NCBI RefSeq assembly: GCF_022346925.1
Contig: NZ_JAKRNJ010000003.1
Location: 186,001-250,000 of the forward strand
From: Microvirga sp. ACRRW
GTDB taxonomy: Bacteria; Pseudomonadota; Alphaproteobacteria; Rhizobiales; Beijerinckiaceae
Length of the DNA stretch: 64,000 bases
Reading direction: 5' to 3'
The translations under genes were made by a program, and so were the position numbers. Position 1 is the first letter of the stretch; each line of letters opens with the position of its first letter. The notes below the pieces were generated by a model. The model saw only the letters and a list, made by a program, of their open reading frames with translations, had not been told where the DNA came from and ran no database searches. This document shows, one piece after another, positions 62,086-64,000 of the stretch.

Positions 62086-62633
62086 CTGGAGCGTGAGCCG
62101 TGTGGCGCCGGAGCGTGGTCGGCGATCTTCGTGGGGCCGAGGCCTGTGCTCCGGATCGATCCTGTGGCGACTGGTCCCACGTGGAGCGTCAGCGGGCTCT
62201 CATAGGAGCCAAGCACAAGGAGCGCGGGCGCAGTTGTGTCGGGATGGAGATCCTGGGCAAGGGGACCGACCTCGATCCAAACCTTTGTGCCATCGAGATG
62301 CTCGGTGGCGCCAGCTTGGACGGGCAGAGTGCCGATCTCGCCTCTCTGCCCTTGTCCGAAGGCTCCCATGACTTTTGAAGGCTCTCCACCCGGCAGCTGC
62401 AATCCGGTGATGAGAATGCCGTCGCTCCCTGTGTTCTCGATCGAGAAAGTAATGATCGTCGTCTCACCGACGCGGGCTGGCGTGGCCGCAATGTTCGAAA
62501 CGGTGACCTCTCCGAAAACGGCTCCTTCGTCATCGGCAATGGCGGAGCAAGGCAGAAAAAATGAAAAGACGGAGACGGCGGCAGTGGCCGCAACACCAAC
62601 AATGAGATTTCGCAATGTAAACACTAAACACAT
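62079..62633 (-). CDS. Exported PCu(A)C-like protein lacking the copper ligands
   Basis: The 184-residue product (ATG 62633) has a signal peptide (IVGVAATAAVSVFSFFLPCSAIA). Its fold pattern is like PCuAC (ARVGETTIITFSIENTG, then HLDGTKVWIEVGPL), but the H...M...HxM ligands are replaced. It is therefore unlikely to bind copper in the canonical way. It is translationally coupled to the cyclase gene. A longer open frame upstream to 63128 is only the antisense-phase reading through the next gene. Confidence 0.55.
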   Translation of the reverse strand: MCLVFTLRNLIVGVAATAAVSVFSFFLPCSAIADDEGAVFGEVTVSNIAATPARVGETTIITFSIENTGSDGILITGLQLPGGEPSKVMGAFGQGQRGEIGTLPVQAGATEHLDGTKVWIEVGPLAQDLHPDTTAPALLVLGSYESPLTLHVGPVATGSIRSTGLGPTKIADHAPAPHGSRSRC

Positions 62634-62652
62634 CCTGTTTTTGCTGTCATTT

Positions 62653-62700
62653 GTCGCCGGCCGCTGCTGTGGACCTGGAAGAACAGCAGCAGCCGGCGAC
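62653..62700 (-). terminator. Strong hairpin between the DUF305-CusF and PCuAC-like genes
   Basis: Two 18-bp arms (GTCGCCGG...GCTGCTGT and its complement) match in 17 positions around a 12-nt loop. It follows the DUF305-CusF stop by 35 bp. No T tract follows, so it may attenuate rather than fully stop transcription. Confidence 0.5.
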
Positions 62701-62734
62701 GCTCCGCCCATTGTGGGCAGGCGGAACAACGGGG

Positions 62735-63442
62735 CTAGCGTGCCTTTCGGATGCTGACGACGGAGATCTGGCCGTTCACCCGGTCGGCCTGAAACTGAAC
62801 CTTGTCGCCGGCTTTCACACCTTTCAGGAGCGCCGGATCCTGGACGCGAAACACCATGGTCATCGCATCCATGTTCAGGTTCGGGATCGCACCATGATCG
62901 AGCGTGATCTTGTTCTGGGCCGTGTCGACTTTCTCGACGGTTCCCGAAACCATCGGGGCCTGGCTTGCAGGTGACGCGGGCTGCGCGGGTGTGGCTGCGG
63001 GAGCCGGCGCAGTCGGAGCCGGAGCGGCTTGCGCCGTTTGCGTCCCGCGCTGATCCAGTGGCCCGGATCCGTGAGGAGGCTGGTCCAGGCGGGCGCGATA
63101 ATCTGCCTGCCGATTGCGGACCTGCCATTCCTTCAGTTCGGAAATCTGCTTCTGCTGCTCGTCGAGGATCTTCTGTGCGACCCGGCGAAGCTGCTCGTCG
63201 GCACCGTGCTCCAACTGGGTCCGCGCAAGGAAGATCAGGTCTTCATGATGGGCGATGAGCAGCGCGGCGAAATCCTTGTCGGGGGCGCCTGCGAGCTTCA
63301 TGTCCTTGAAGCGGTCGTTCATGACCTCGCGAACGCGTTCATAGGCAGCGGGCGCTCCCTTGGAGGGCTGAGCCTGTGCAGAAACGACAGCGCCAACAAG
63401 CGTCAACGCAGCAGCCGTGAGAGTGGCAGTCAAGAGTTTCAT
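62735..63442 (-). CDS. DUF305-like / CusF fusion, exported copper-binding protein
   Basis: The 235-residue product has a signal peptide (LTATLTAAALTLVGAVVSAQA) and a DUF305-type helical domain (LIAHHEDLIFLARTQLEHG, then AQKILDEQQKQISELKEW). A Pro/Ala-rich linker (~135-165) leads to a C-terminal CusF domain (GTVEKVDTAQNKITLDHGAI and MDAMTMVFRVQDP). CusF binds Cu(I) with Met and Trp/His residues. The domain is nearly the same as the separate CusF gene next to it (63509). Confidence 0.85.
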   Translation of the reverse strand: MKLLTATLTAAALTLVGAVVSAQAQPSKGAPAAYERVREVMNDRFKDMKLAGAPDKDFAALLIAHHEDLIFLARTQLEHGADEQLRRVAQKILDEQQKQISELKEWQVRNRQADYRARLDQPPHGSGPLDQRGTQTAQAAPAPTAPAPAATPAQPASPASQAPMVSGTVEKVDTAQNKITLDHGAIPNLNMDAMTMVFRVQDPALLKGVKAGDKVQFQADRVNGQISVVSIRKAR

Positions 63443-63466
63443 GGGGTCTCTCCAAAGACAGAGGGA

Positions 63467-63500
63467 CCGCCCCGCGCGGACAATATCTCGCACGGGGCGG
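63467..63500 (-). terminator. Hairpin after cusF
   Basis: CCGCCCCG and CGGGGCGG arms are separated by 18 nt, just downstream of the cusF stop on the minus strand. It is a plausible terminator or processing hairpin. Confidence 0.4.
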
Positions 63501-63508
63501 CTTCAATC

Positions 63509-63808
63509 TTACTTGCTCTTCTTGATGGAGGTGACGGAGATCTGGCCGTTCACGCGATCGGCCGTGAACTGAACCTTGTCGCCGGCTTTCACGTCCTTGA
63601 TCAGGGCGGGATCCTGAGCACGGAACACCATCGTCATGGCATCCATGTTGAGGTTCGGAATCGCGCCATGGTCGATGGTGATCTTGCTCTGTGCAGTGTC
63701 GACCTTCTCGACGGTGCCGGAGACGGTCGGAAGGCCCTGCGCGAGAGCGGCGCCTGAGAGTGTCAGCGCGGCAGTCAGGACAGCAGCGGCGAAGTTGATG
63801 CGTTTCAT
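63509..63808 (-). CDS. cusF: CusF-like periplasmic copper-binding protein
   Basis: The 99-residue product has a signal peptide (INFAAAVLTAALTLSGAALA) and the CusF domain. GTVEKVDTAQSKITIDHGAI and LNMDAMTMVFRAQDP carry the Met and His ligands, and FTADRVNGQISVTSIKK ends the barrel. It carries Cu(I)/Ag(I) to the efflux pump. It is upstream of the DUF305-CusF gene (66 bp) and the two CusF domains look like recent duplicates. Confidence 0.9.
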   Translation of the reverse strand: MKRINFAAAVLTAALTLSGAALAQGLPTVSGTVEKVDTAQSKITIDHGAIPNLNMDAMTMVFRAQDPALIKDVKAGDKVQFTADRVNGQISVTSIKKSK

Positions 63809-63850
63809 GGAAAGCTCCTTTGGATTTTCAGGAATGGAGGAATTGCGCCG

Positions 63851-64000
63851 TCACTTGACGATGACGGTGCCGTGCATGCCGGATTCATAGTGGCCCGGGA
63901 TCAGGCAAGCGAACTCGAAGGTGCCCGGATTGGTGAACTGCCAAACCATTTCACCACCCTTGCTGACGGCCAGCCGACGGGCATTCGGATCATCGTGCTC
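63851..64000 (-). CDS. Cupredoxin-family copper protein, C-terminal part
   Basis: The window edge cuts this gene. The last 49 residues end FTNPGTFEFACLIPGHYESG then MHGTVIVK, with the type-1 copper ligands Cys, His and Met in the C-x4-H-x4-M spacing. It resembles blue-copper proteins of plastocyanin/azurin-like type in copper clusters. It lies 42 bp upstream of cusF on the same strand. Confidence 0.85.
   Translation of the reverse strand, partial: EHDDPNARRLAVSKGGEMVWQFTNPGTFEFACLIPGHYESGMHGTVIVK

Noticed and set aside
62634-63128. Long upstream extension of the PCuAC-like gene
   Set aside because: It runs out of frame through the DUF305-CusF gene; the signal peptide begins at ATG 62633.

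Overview
The window looks like a chromosomal segment of a GC-rich alphaproteobacterium of the Hyphomicrobiales. A Methylobacteriaceae or Microvirga-like genome would fit, but the genus is a guess. The supporting evidence is the RegB/ActS-RegA/ActR redox pair, an intracellular PHB depolymerase, a BTLCP-type cysteine peptidase, the DmeRF metal pair, a PCu(A)C/SCO copper-delivery set and a direct-repeat GTTC-N7-GTTC LexA box. No rRNA, tRNA, CRISPR array or integrase was seen.

Layout. 1-10.6 kb is mostly ordinary core: regA (partial), regB, phaZ, a YgjP-type metallopeptidase, a Bcr/CflA exporter, a DUF1330 protein, PBP1A, and a DNA-repair pair (UdgX fusion plus a 5'-truncated radical SAM gene behind a LexA-type promoter). 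10.6-29.2 kb is an accessory belt. It holds an XRE repressor divergent from a ParA-like / DUF6634-like / Lon-type AAA+ / HTH-like cassette, a HipBA module, a convergent Beta-family / sce7726-type nuclease pair, an RTX protein with an XRE regulator, and an arsenic cluster (arsR-arsC-acr3 and arsR2-arsO). That arsenic cluster is interrupted by a tightly overlapping three-gene unit encoding an RNase H/RuvC-like protein, a Ser/Thr kinase and a small basic protein. An AbiEi/AbiEii toxin-antitoxin pair follows.

29.2-64 kb is dominated by metal handling. It contains cadR-cadA-lspA-ICMT-ccdA, copper delivery and oxidative folding (PCuAC, SCO, DsbB, DsbA), a second HipBA module, cusA-cusB-fixH, small Cys/His-rich secreted proteins, two copies of a copper-storage/DUF305 module, DUF411, copZ, dmeRF, copA, and a terminal copper-binding group (PCuAC-like, DUF305-CusF fusion, CusF, cupredoxin). 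A Fic enzyme with an AbiEi-like N-terminal domain lies among them. A frameshifted Cox11 remnant and a lone CoxF-like gene suggest a decayed cytochrome-oxidase assembly locus.

How it works together. Three copper promoters share the same MerR/CueR-type architecture (TTGACC, 19-bp spacer, centred palindrome), so copZ-DUF411, copA and a small gene probably respond to one copper sensor encoded elsewhere. CadR, DmeR and two ArsR proteins have plausible local operators. The toxin-antitoxin and regulator cassettes nearly all carry recognisable palindromic or repeated operators at their promoters.

The best candidate for an undescribed system is the RuvC-like / kinase / basic-protein unit inside the arsenic cluster. 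The ParA-like / Lon-type AAA+ cassette, the Beta / sce7726 pair and the AbiEi-Fic fusion come next.
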